Positions 12,400 through 21,532 of a stretch of 64,000 nucleotides of DNA are shown here, piece after piece. Position 1 is the stretch's first letter. Each line of letters starts with the position of its first letter. A program made the translations under genes and the position numbers. Source of the DNA: Sordaria brevicollis (taxonomy: Eukaryota > Ascomycota > Sordariomycetes > Sordariales > Sordariaceae); the NCBI GenBank assembly GCA_033439795.1, contig JAUTDP010000002.1, positions 2,108,001 to 2,172,000 on the forward strand, read 5' to 3'. A model generated the notes under the pieces. It was not told where the DNA came from and did not search any database. It was given only the letters and a program-made list of their open reading frames with translations.

Positions 12400-12515
12400 A
12401 AATAAATAAAATATTTACTAAATGCAAATAAATAAAATATTTACTAAATCCAAATAAATAAAATATTTACTAAATCCAAATAAATAAAATATTTACTAAA
12501 TCCAAATAAATAAAA
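12400..12515 (+). repeat. 26-bp tandem repeat, about 4.5 copies
   Basis: The unit AAATAAATAAAATATTTACT plus AAATCC is repeated head to tail. The first copy differs by one base (AAATGC) and the last is cut short before TTATCCGGG. It lies between the gag remnant and the 5' LTR of the minus-strand element, that is, in its untranslated leader. The near-identity of the copies suggests that the expansion is younger than the RIP of the surroundings. Confidence 0.85.
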
Positions 12516-12849
12516 TTATCCGGGAATACGATTATAAGGGTATTAATAATAATAATAACAATAAAATTATCTGTAATAAGGGGAACCGAAAATTCTTAAT
12601 TTAAAGAAAATATTAATCGTGTAAATTAATACGTTTAATAAATATAAAATAAAAAGAGAAAGTGCGAACGATTCGATAATAATATTCGGTTTAATATTTT
12701 CTTCAATTCGAAGTCCGGGACCGGTATACAATTACTATAATCGTTTAGCGATCGAGTCTCTAATACTTTAAAATTAAAATATAATAATCGTAATCTTCTT
12801 TAATATACGCGCGTAGTATAATAGTTTAGTACTTGAAATTATTACGGGC

Positions 12850-13121
12850 TGAGTATACGTTAGGTATAGGTTAAGATATATATTAAAGTATAAAGGAGAG
12901 GAAATAAGAAATATACGTAAAGGGCTAGATATATAGGCGCGAGCCTATACCCTAATCCGTATACGCCTACGTAATACTATACGTGACTATTAGTGACTGG
13001 ATTTGGGCTATATCGTACTATAGTATATATATTATAATCGGGAATAGTCGCCAAGGAATTAGGCACCTATAAGGGTAGTTAGTGCGTGTGCTGGGTATAG
13101 CACAAGTATAATCCTATAATA
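12850..13121 (-). repeat. LTR, family 1 copy 2
   Basis: This 272-bp repeat is the reverse complement of copy 1 at 1,043-1,312. It ends on the plus strand with CCTATAATA, the RIP form of the family end CCTGTGACA, and is followed at once by ATTAA and copy 3. Confidence 0.72.
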
Positions 13122-13126
13122 ATTAA

Positions 13127-13803
13127 TACTATTGGGGGTACAATAAAACATATATTATTATATGAGGAAGAGGAAGTGGAAAATATACGCGGAGGATTAG
13201 GTAGTGTTTGTTTGCCCACGATTTGGCGTAAATCTAACCTGGCGTATATTATTTACGAAAAAAGCTCGGGCCACATTGCTCATGCGGCGTATTTCCATCT
13301 GCACCCCCCCCTTCGACTTTTTTATTCTTTTTTTTTTTCCCTTATTTAGCTGGAGATAATAGCAATATATAGCTCGTACGCCCATTTGCGATTTTTTGGG
13401 GCGTGTATCACTTTTCGTGATCTGGCGCAAAGTTCCCCATATAAAAAAAACCGATTTACACTAGGTATGCAAGGCTCGGCGAGGCTATCTGAGGGGGGTT
13501 GATATTATACCCTATTTACGATTTTTAAACAAACGCGGTTTTTTATTTACGTATACGTGAGAAAAAGGGGGTATTTACGCCAGATCGTAGGGAAACAAAC
13601 ACTACCTTAAATATATAGGCGTAAACCTATACCCTAATCCATACGCGCCTACGTAATACTGCACGTGATTACTAGTAACTAGACCTAAACTTTATCGAAC
13701 TATAGTATATATATTATAGTTAGAAATGGTCGTCAGGGAGCTGGGCACCTATAAGGGTAGTTAGTGTAGGTGCTGGGTATGGTATAGGTATAATCCTGTG
13801 ACA
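13127..13803 (-). mobile_element. Solo LTR, family 1 copy 3, with a nested MITE
   Basis: Removing the MITE (13,200-13,606) and one TTA leaves 267 bp, the same size as copies 1 and 2. ATTAA stands directly on both sides (13,122-13,126 and 13,804-13,808), the 5-bp duplication expected of a single LTR left after recombination. This copy keeps the original end (GTGACA at 13,798-13,803), which defines the family terminus. It inserted directly at the edge of copy 2. Confidence 0.72.
13200..13606. mobile_element. PIF/Harbinger-like MITE (407 bp)
   Basis: Terminal inverted repeats of about 33 bp start GGTAGTGTTTGTTT at the left (13,200-13,232) and are mirrored at 13,573-13,606 with three or four mismatches. 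TTA flanks both ends (13,197-13,199 and 13,607-13,609), a 3-bp duplication of the type made by PIF/Harbinger elements, whose ends often carry a GTTTG-like motif. No transposase is encoded. The interior has normal CpA/TpG content, unlike the LTR it sits in. Superfamily assignment is an inference from TSD length and terminal motif. Confidence 0.78.
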
Positions 13804-14013
13804 ATTAAACGGTCATTAAGTTTGGTCTACTAACTAAAGGCTAAAGTTCGATATACCAAATAGTCCGTGCGTCCTAGTGCCCTAGTCACGGGGACCCGGC
13901 ACTATGGTCGCCAGACCTATGTTGTTACAAAAACAATAATGTACAAAGAGAAAGAATATTATATATCCAGAAATAGTAAGAAGGCAATAGATTTCAGAAA
14001 GTAAGCTAACTTG

Positions 14014-14539
14014 CTAAAGTTTGCTTTGGTTATTGTCTGCTATAATGCGTTGCAACCCATCCCGAACGTGCTGGCTTATGCCATTTACACTCGGCCTGCC
14101 AGTGTCTCTATCCACCCAGACCTGGATGAAGGCGCCGACTGACTTGACTTGTTGAACACCCTTTTCAAAGAGGGCAATCTCGTAGGTGACACTAGAGTTG
14201 CCAATTTTGTTAACGCGCAGGCCAAGCTCAGCGCAGGCAGGAAACGATATAGAGGCGAAGTAATCGTTGTGACTGTGGACCACCATGCCGTATTGAGGGG
14301 ACGAATCAGGCTTGAGACCGCAGAACTCGAATAGATAGCTGTTGATGACAGAATCGTAGAGGAAATTGTAGATTGCATTGTTCATGTGTTGGTACATATC
14401 GTTATCACTCCTGTGCAGCATGTTAGCAACGGATCGGGGCTTTGCGTAGCACAGCAGCATCGTACCATCGCGTGCGATATTCAAGAAAGTATGGGTAGTC
14501 AGCCCTTGTACGGCGTTTCAGCTGATCGTAACCGCCCAT
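14014..14539 (-). CDS. Hot-dog fold thioesterase (4HBT family)
   Basis: This is probably an acyl-CoA (or similar) thioesterase of the 4HBT/YbgC-like group. Exons read on the minus strand are 14,539-14,466 and 14,410-14,014. The 55-bp intron (14,411-14,465) has a GTACGA donor, a GCTAAC branch site and a CACAG acceptor. Splicing joins YRTRW to SDNDMYQHMNN, the conserved Asp/His/Asn segment at the start of the hot-dog helix. The rest (YNFLYDSVIN, then SISFPACAELGLRVNKIGNSSVTYEI) follows the family pattern through to a stop at 14,014. The start at 14,539 is only the first in-frame ATG. The frame stays open upstream to at least 14,600 with plausible coding, so one more 5' exon or a mitochondrial leader may exist. 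The gene ends only about 200 bp from the RIP block and is divergent from the pseudouridine synthase. Substrate unknown. Confidence 0.75.
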
Positions 14540-15422
14540 GGCGAGCGTGTTGCTGGTTTGGATGCTGGCAGCGGATTCCACAATGTGCCGGTATGAGGGA
14601 TGTGAAAGAGGGATGAAGAGGATGAATGAAGTCGTGGTTTGGGAAGCTCAAGTAGTAGTAGCTTCCCGACCCCAGACTATATTCTACCGAGGCTTCTTTC
14701 TACACACACATCGTACAGGAAGTACACTAAAATGTCGTCCACTCTCGGCTGTAGATCCCGAGGCACCCATACCTGGGATTGGAAAAGGTAACGATGGCGG
14801 GCTACAAGTGTGTAGAGTAGATGCTACCCGCAGCTTGACACATGCATATAGGTGTGGGGAAAATGCGGAGGTGGAAGTGTGCCGGATGCGCTAAAGTGTA
14901 TTTACGGCTCATGTAATATACGTAACAAAACCGTGCCATTACCTAACGTGTGCGCTTACAAGTAACCTAGAGCGGGTAGCGACGCAAATTGTGAACTGGT
15001 ATCTTTACGTACAGGGCTGTATAGCAGGACGTACGGCGGGTAAGCACGGCTTTGAAAGGACGGCTCTGAGAGCCCCGTATGAGGGAAGGCGCGATTGTTA
15101 TGTTCAAGCTAGTGAGTCATATACATATACTAACACAGCGCTACCTTGGCCGTATGTACTACAGATTTGTGTGTTCGTCTGAAATTTTGTCTCGGATCCG
15201 TCCCATGTGCTTGTCATTGTCAGGCTTGCCTACGAACACGACACAAAGACAATCTTTCCCCAACTGGAGATCTGGCCGTTCTTTATTCCTACTCTTTTTG
15301 CATACACCAAGCGACCAAGCCATCGCAACCTGGCCTCCTGTCGATCCAGCGCTGCTGCTTTGCTAGCGCCATTCGCATCATTAACATCGCTGACGCGGCT
15401 GCTCCCAGGCACGAGACGGAAA
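14540..15422. other. Shared divergent promoter region
   Basis: This spacer separates the start of the thioesterase gene (-) and the pseudouridine synthase gene (+). The first 100 bases or so may hold the missing 5' exon of the thioesterase. I see no other gene here. Confidence 0.5.
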
Positions 15423-16844
15423 ATGGCGGCCACAGTCGCGACGAGCCTCGTCACGGATAGCGAGACACCGTCCCCTACTCCCGACCCGACGCCGGACGCT
15501 GGAGTGACGCATGCGGCGACCATTTCCTCGGCTGCTGACCCTCCCGCCGTCGCCATCACGCCCTGCGATCCTTGGCCTCGACCCTACTATATCGAAGATG
15601 GGCTACGCCGCGTCGTGCCGTACCATTACACCTACAACACGTGGTGCAAGGAGCGTTGGCGCGGCCGCAAGCTGATGGAGATATTCGAGGTCGAATTCCG
15701 TGACCGGCCAGCCGAGTATTACCGTACCGCTGTTGAGAAGGGTCTGGTGGTGGTCAATGGCAAGGCTGTGGGCCCCGATTATGTCGTCAAGAATGGCGAT
15801 CTCATCTCCCACACCACTCATCGTCATGAGCCTCCCATCACGGCCGAGCCCATCGGTGTGATTCACGAAGACGATGACCTGATTGTCATCAACAAGCCGT
15901 CCGGTGTCCCCGTCCACCCCGCTGGTCGCTATAACTACAACTCGGTTGTTGAGATCATGAAATCCGAGAGGGGACCAGATCTCCTACCCCGTCCATGCAA
16001 CAGACTTGACCGGCTCACCAGCGGCATCATGTTTCTTGCCAAGAACCAACGCGCGGCCGAACGTCTCGTTGCTCAGATTTCACAGCGCACTGTCCGCAAG
16101 GAGTACATTGCCAGGGTTGTTGGCAGGTTTCCCGACGGCGAAGTGGTTTGCGACCAGCCCATCCTCCAGATCTCCCCCAAACTCACCCTCAACCGTGTAC
16201 GCGCCAATGGCAAGGCGGCACGAACCGTTTTCAAGCGTCTGGCCTATTACCCTCCCGCTGACCCACCCGCCAAAGATCGGACCGAACAACTGGCTACGCC
16301 GGACGCAGAGCAACGGGCTCAGAGGAGGGGTGACCGCGAAGGCTATTCCATTGTCCGCTGCCTTCCTGTTACCGGCAGGACCCATCAAATTCGGGTCCAT
16401 CTACAATTCCTCGGCCACCCCATCCAGAACGACCCCATCTATGCCAATCAAAAGGTCTGGGGGTTTGATCTCGGCCGCAATGATGCCGACGCAGCTCAGA
16501 ACACCGACGAGGATGTTATGTCTCGTCTAGCCCGGATGGGCAAGGAAGAGGTTGCCGATGCCGTTGCCTATTATGACGAGATGGTGGACAAGTACCATAA
16601 GAAGAAGGCCGAAAGGATGTCTGGTGAACTATGTGACGTCTGCGAGACACCACTCTATACAGACCCTGGGGCGCAGGAGCTGTCCCTATGGCTTCACAGT
16701 CTCCGATACGAGGATGCTAATGGTACATGGAGCTATGTGAGCCCCTTGCCCGCCTGGGCCTTACCCCCGAGTGGCATGACGGGACCGACGCAGGTAGGCG
16801 GAATGGAGGATCTTGTAAACGCTGTCGAGGCAGACTCAATATGA
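15423..16844 (+). CDS. tRNA pseudouridine-32 synthase, Pus9/Rib2-like (RluA family)
   Basis: The 473-residue enzyme should isomerise uridine to pseudouridine in tRNA; the yeast relatives Pus9 (mitochondria) and Rib2/Pus8 (cytosol) act on position 32. The N-terminal 45 residues are Pro/Thr/Ala-rich. An S4-like segment (about 98-127, VVVNGKAVGPDYVVKNGD) precedes the catalytic domain, which has NKPSGVPVHP, the catalytic loop NRLDRLTSG (Asp near residue 196) and the C-terminal block TGRTHQIRVHLQFLGHPI (about 315-335). A late CDVCETPLY segment with two cysteines is also present. I start at ATG 15,423 because the upstream open frame reads as untranslated sequence. No intron is needed. There is no deaminase domain as in yeast Rib2, so a Pus9-type role is more likely. 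Confidence 0.9.
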   Translation: MAATVATSLVTDSETPSPTPDPTPDAGVTHAATISSAADPPAVAITPCDPWPRPYYIEDGLRRVVPYHYTYNTWCKERWRGRKLMEIFEVEFRDRPAEYYRTAVEKGLVVVNGKAVGPDYVVKNGDLISHTTHRHEPPITAEPIGVIHEDDDLIVINKPSGVPVHPAGRYNYNSVVEIMKSERGPDLLPRPCNRLDRLTSGIMFLAKNQRAAERLVAQISQRTVRKEYIARVVGRFPDGEVVCDQPILQISPKLTLNRVRANGKAARTVFKRLAYYPPADPPAKDRTEQLATPDAEQRAQRRGDREGYSIVRCLPVTGRTHQIRVHLQFLGHPIQNDPIYANQKVWGFDLGRNDADAAQNTDEDVMSRLARMGKEEVADAVAYYDEMVDKYHKKKAERMSGELCDVCETPLYTDPGAQELSLWLHSLRYEDANGTWSYVSPLPAWALPPSGMTGPTQVGGMEDLVNAVEADSI

Positions 16845-19414
16845 AGAAGGAGAAGAAGAAAGCCGCGGAGGATGGTGCCAACCTGGACATTGTGCCCACG
16901 ACTCATTCCTCGAGACAGCTGCCGTGGTTGCGGCCTTCAAGAGATAGTCCAGGCAAAACCTTCACGATGTGGCCCTTGACAGAGTCGTCGACCAAACCAC
17001 TGTGAGATTAGGCCTCGTCTGGGACTCTGGGTAAGAACCAACGAGTTAAACAACACAAGCACGGAAGATGGCCTATTGCCGTTCCTCACGGTCATCACGG
17101 TCATCTTTTCCAATGTGACTCCATGCAGGTGGAGACCACGAGGTCAAGAAACGGTTTCAGAAGGTATGCTTGATGCGCGTGGGGACCCCAGGCGCCACTC
17201 GCACTCACACCTGTCACTTCCACTACCGGTGATCTTCGCATGGTCCTACCGCGTGTGGCAGATCCATGATATAGCAACCCGTGGAGTTGACCCATTTGCG
17301 CCTGTATAAACGGTACATGACGGGTTTCTGCTTGCAGTTGTGCGCGTACACTACGTAGGGTTGATACTGTAGGTCTCAAGTACTCTCACCGCACGCAACT
17401 TCTTCTCAACACACTACAATTGTCGCTTGTTGAAGCCATATGGCTGTCTCCCACGCCCACTCGCCTCCGACACAATGCTCGACTGCTTAACTAGTGGCTC
17501 CCGAGTCTCGGAACGTATCCCATCGGATGACGGACAGGATGCGAGGCATGGCCCCCTTTCCTACCCCTTGCCTGCCCGCATTCGCCGCTTTTAGGAGTTA
17601 TCGGCTCGGGCTTCGGTCTTTGGGTGGTCCATGCTATCACAATTGTTTGGGCCTCCAGGCGCTAACGTACAAAGGGACGGAAGGTTTGGGCGAGTTCCCA
17701 AGTGGAGAATATTTTCGAGACACTGTGTTCCAAGCCTCCTCCACTATGTGATGATCCTAGTTGCAGACGACTGCTGTGGTCCTACATTTCTGAGGCACGT
17801 AGCGTGCCAAGCGTTCGAAAGTGAACATGGCGGACAATTCTACAACTAATGTATTCTGGAATGTGTTTATGGCTATCATCTAGAGGCAGCCGGCGAGCGA
17901 CACAACCACTGCAAATTTCGTGGATTCGTGTCACCGCTCATGTGGTCTTCTTTTTCTTTTGTTCTTTGCTGATTTAAGGAACTGTAAGATCGCGTTGCTG
18001 ATCTTTTGGTGCTGTACCGTGTTACCGCTTGGGGGTGCCCTGCCTACGTAGCCAGGCTGTTAGACCGTCAGGTTTTCCAACGCTAGGCTTGTGTGATGCA
18101 CGCGGTATATATTCTGAAGATATTCCGAGCTACGCGCAACAGGACTGGGATTGTTGGAGACGTTGTCACCAGGCGCTAGGTTGGTACTGGGGTGTGCTAA
18201 GCAAGGCTCCTAGCCCAGTTGCGCTCCAGCATAGCGTCAAAGTCTAAAATTTGGGCCTCAAGTGGACCCTTCCGTCGAAGGCGAAGGCGAGGGAGGGTAC
18301 CTCTACGCAACACTTGCAACTAGAAAACCGCAAGGGCTTGGCTGAAGTAGACTTTGTGCTGTCCGCAGTCTCTGAGGCTACCGGTTGCTAAAGTCCTGTC
18401 CAGAATGCGTTATTGCCGTGGATGACAAGCCGCCCACGATCACCGCGAAACAGCTTTCCAAAAATCAAAAGAGGAAGTATACTCTCAAGTTTTGGTGTAC
18501 ATTACCTACCCTTCGGCACCCCGGCCTGATGAACGCAAATCAATGGTGCACTGGCCGGCAGTCGTTCCAGGGGGAGGATGCCATGGTCTCTAACCAAACA
18601 AGGGTTAGTGCCAGAGCCTCATAACGTATCGACTGCATTTGCAAAGGGCGGTTTTTTATTTTAAGACAGCAACATACAAGAGTGTTCAATAGTCGACGGA
18701 GATGTAGAAAGGGTACCTTGAGCTCATCGATCTCCCCGCCTCATGCCTATCTCTGGGTTAAAGGCCGCTCAGGCCCACGAGAAGAGGCCTTCTCCAGCCC
18801 TCCTGGTCCGAGACAGGCCGGATGGCGGAAGAATGACCGGCCCAGAGCACCGTCCGCCTCGCCCCCGTCAGCTCGTCCGTGGCCCGGATCGCAATGTCTA
18901 GACCCCAGGTCTCCGAAACCGACCGGAGGGGGAAGTGGAAGCAAAATCCCAAGGCGCCTGGCGCACAGACTGGGGCTTCTGGTCCATCTTGGTCTCCCAT
19001 GATCCCGATCTTCTAGGACACCTTGACCACCTTCCCCACCTTTAGAAGGGCACCTTGAAAAGAGTGGAAGTGTGGACATACAGGAAGACCCAGCAGGACC
19101 GGGGGGTTCTTTTCTACTCACCCTTGTCTTCCTGGCGGAGACATCTCTGATCACAGCCTGGGCTACGCTTCAACGCTGTATTGTTATAAGTGGGCATCCC
19201 GCGAGACACTTCCCTAGGTCCCAATCCATCCACTTGCCCCAGCTTTATATAGCAACGGATCGCTTCCAGCTCCTTAAATTACTATTATTTCAAGCAAACC
19301 TCAACAACTGATACATAAGCCAAGAAACCCTTAAAGACAACACCGATACCGACATAACACCACAGAAGGTCAATCTATTGTCCCGCCTATCGACACGATC
19401 ACCAGCAGCTCAAG
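16845..19414. other. Intergenic, no supported gene
   Basis: These 2.6 kb have normal base composition. Short ORFs on both strands (for example 18,682-19,002 and its antisense) have no recognisable domain and no splice pattern joining them. The last 150 bases before 19,415 are the likely 5' untranslated region of the bZIP gene. Confidence 0.5.
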
Positions 19415-20474
19415 ATGGCTCGGTCTCCTCCTGCTGTTGCTGCTGCTGCTGCCGCTACTGCTACCACTGCCACTACTACCGGGGAAAGCAAGCCGACTAC
19501 GGTGAAGAGGAAAGGTGAGTGTTGAATACCATCCTCCCCATGGGTAGTCCACCGTACAGCTTCCCTGACACTTTGCGAACACAGGCACGAGAAGCGTCTC
19601 CACCCTCACACCTTCACAGCTGGCTAGGAAGCGAGCGAATGATCGGGAAGCACAACGCGCAATAAGAGCTCGTACCAAGGAGCTCATTGAAAGGCTACAG
19701 CGCGAACTAGAAGAATCGAGGGGAAGGGAGAACCGCGATGGAATGGTTCGTGAGTTGCTGCAAAAGAACAAGGCGTTAGAGCACGAAGTACGGACATTGA
19801 GGGAAGCTCTTGGCATTGGCAACCGTCCATTTTCTCAATCTGGTAAGTCACTTTGTTCCCCCATATCTGACTCTATCCCGCTTAGTCCATCATTTGCTAT
19901 TTAAACCCAAAGGCTAACCCGTTGTGACCAAAAAGGCTACGAGGTGGATGGATTGCAAACTTCGCCCCCAGCAGTCCCGGGCCGTGGGACATCCTACCCT
20001 CAGGGTTCCACCGACTATGGCGCACCAGCAAACTTTGGATCATCCTACCTTCCCACTCCTGAACCTTGCGAAACGTGGCCTCCGGTGGTCCCCGTCTCCT
20101 CGGTAACGGTTCCTTCGGTGGTGTCAAGCCCGTCTTCGTCAACGGGACATCCTGATGAGTACGTGGCTAGCCACGTCCCCACGAGTGTTCCTTCTTCCAT
20201 GATGGACTCCTCTGTCATGAGCCAGGCCACGGGAATGTCTTGCATTGAAGGTATGAAAGTCAACTACGAGGACATTGAAAATGGTGGGTGGTCCCAATGT
20301 TTTTTCTTGTCGATTTTTCTCTGTGTTGTGTGCATGCTTAGGTACTAACACGGTTTAGACCGCGGATACTGCTCAACCAGCGTCCCACAGTCCCAATCCT
20401 CGTATCTTCCCCAGCAGTCCTGGTCTATGTACCCGACGCCCACCTATTATTCTCCTCAATCACCTACGGTCTGA
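19415..20474 (+). CDS. bZIP transcription factor
   Basis: Four exons (19,415-19,514; 19,585-19,842; 19,936-20,283; 20,359-20,474) give 273 residues and every junction is in frame. Introns are 70, 93 and 75 bp with GTGAGT, GTAAGT and GTGGGT donors. An Ala/Thr-rich start, partly coded by GCT repeats, is followed by a basic region, LARKRANDREAQRAIRART (about residues 45-63), and a leucine-zipper coiled coil (KELIERLQRELEES onwards, to about residue 115). The RANDREAQRAIR form is that of a fungal bZIP group. The remaining residues are Pro/Ser/Thr-rich and end in a Gln/Ser/Tyr-rich tail, as in an activation domain. It should bind DNA as a dimer in the nucleus. Target genes cannot be told from the sequence. 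Confidence 0.88.
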
Positions 20475-21406
20475 TGCCTTGTCGATACACATGTTCGGTT
20501 CAAGGCCAAGCAACCTGTTGCGATCGTGCAAGCGGCCTACGGAACAACAGTTATCACAACATCTCTTTCTTGAACAACAATTACAGACATAGGCGACCAC
20601 CATCAATCCCGGGAAAGCACACCGACCCGCAAGTGTTCTACGCAGTCCTTACAATTTACGGGGACATGTTGCGTTGGAAGGCCAGTTCGCCCTTTCACTC
20701 GGTTGAAACACAGATCTCGAAACGTTTACGCCACATATCAGCCACACAGCAAGCGGCTTGTTTTTTCTTCTTTCTCTTCTTCTTTCTTTTATTCTTTTTA
20801 GTTGGGTTTGTTTGTCGACTTATCATCACTTTCTGCTCAACAATGGGGCGAATGTGATGTTGAAAAGAATATCAGGGAGGGGCAAGCACCCTTTCCCCCT
20901 TTACACCGGCTGGTGGGAGCAAAGGTTCACGAAAAAGGCATCAGTTGGCGCAACATAATGGCGTTGTATTTCCGTTTCTTTTTTGGGCCGGCGGACACAT
21001 CGAGCGAAATATAGAGGTACGGCTAAGGCATGGTTGGCTGGTGGGGTACGTATACCCTCTTGGATGGAGTTTGGTCGGAACTGTTTTTTTCTTCCCCGGC
21101 GTCTGTGGCGTATTCACGGTTTTAGACTCTGTATAGAAACAGGCCGCTTTCCTTTTGTGTACAATGTACATAGTGTGCAAGACGTTTACGACACTCGAAT
21201 GACCAATAAGCTACTGGATTGACAGTTGCAAAGATGTCCCATCGCCGTTTTATAAGCAGCGGAACTGAGGAAACGGGAACCTGTTTTCGAGATCTCGGAA
21301 CGAGAGACGTCGGAGGGCTGGAGAATATGACCAGGCAACTACCTTGAGAGAAGCACCACGTCACTCAGAAACCCCTTCCATTGCAACTGCGGTGGGAGTG
21401 AGGGAC

Positions 21407-21532
21407 ATGAATGGATGGATGGGCCTTCCTCCTTTCGAAGCTCTGGAGCTCCAACAATCTCTGACCACCCTGGCCGCATTGGCCGGCGCCGTCGGATACG
21501 TCATGTATGAGGCTCTCTTTTCCTCAAAGTGA
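21407..21532 (+). CDS. Possible first exon of a small unknown protein (doubtful)
   Basis: A 41-codon ORF starts MNGWMGLPPF and holds a short hydrophobic helix (about residues 19-33, LTTLAALAGAVGYVMY). Its stop codon lies inside a perfect splice donor (AAA|GTGAGT at about 21,529), so it may be an exon whose frame continues after an intron. I could not identify the next exon or a family. Confidence 0.22.
   Translation: MNGWMGLPPFEALELQQSLTTLAALAGAVGYVMYEALFSSK

Larger units (their letters stand above)
10850..13121 (-). mobile_element. 5' part of a second LTR retrotransposon (RIP-degraded)
   Basis: A family-1 LTR (12,850-13,121, minus orientation) is followed leftwards by sequence that translates on the minus strand as a gag-like protein, best seen at 11,435-11,752. 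No reverse transcriptase or 3' LTR follows in the right place, so the element is truncated or rearranged near 10,850. Family-1 LTR copy 1 at 1,043 has the opposite orientation and so cannot be its direct partner without an inversion. Confidence 0.6.

Noticed and set aside
12400..12515. CRISPR array
   Set aside because: The 26-bp units are directly adjacent without unique spacers, and this is a fungal nuclear genome. It is a plain tandem repeat.
15207..15422. Upstream extension of the pseudouridine synthase frame
   Set aside because: The translation has no family similarity and looks like 5' untranslated sequence. The Met at 15,423 is followed by a normal N-terminus.
18682..19154. Overlapping ORFs of 80-135 codons on both strands
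   Set aside because: No domain, no consistent splice structure, and several frames are open equally because of local G+C content.
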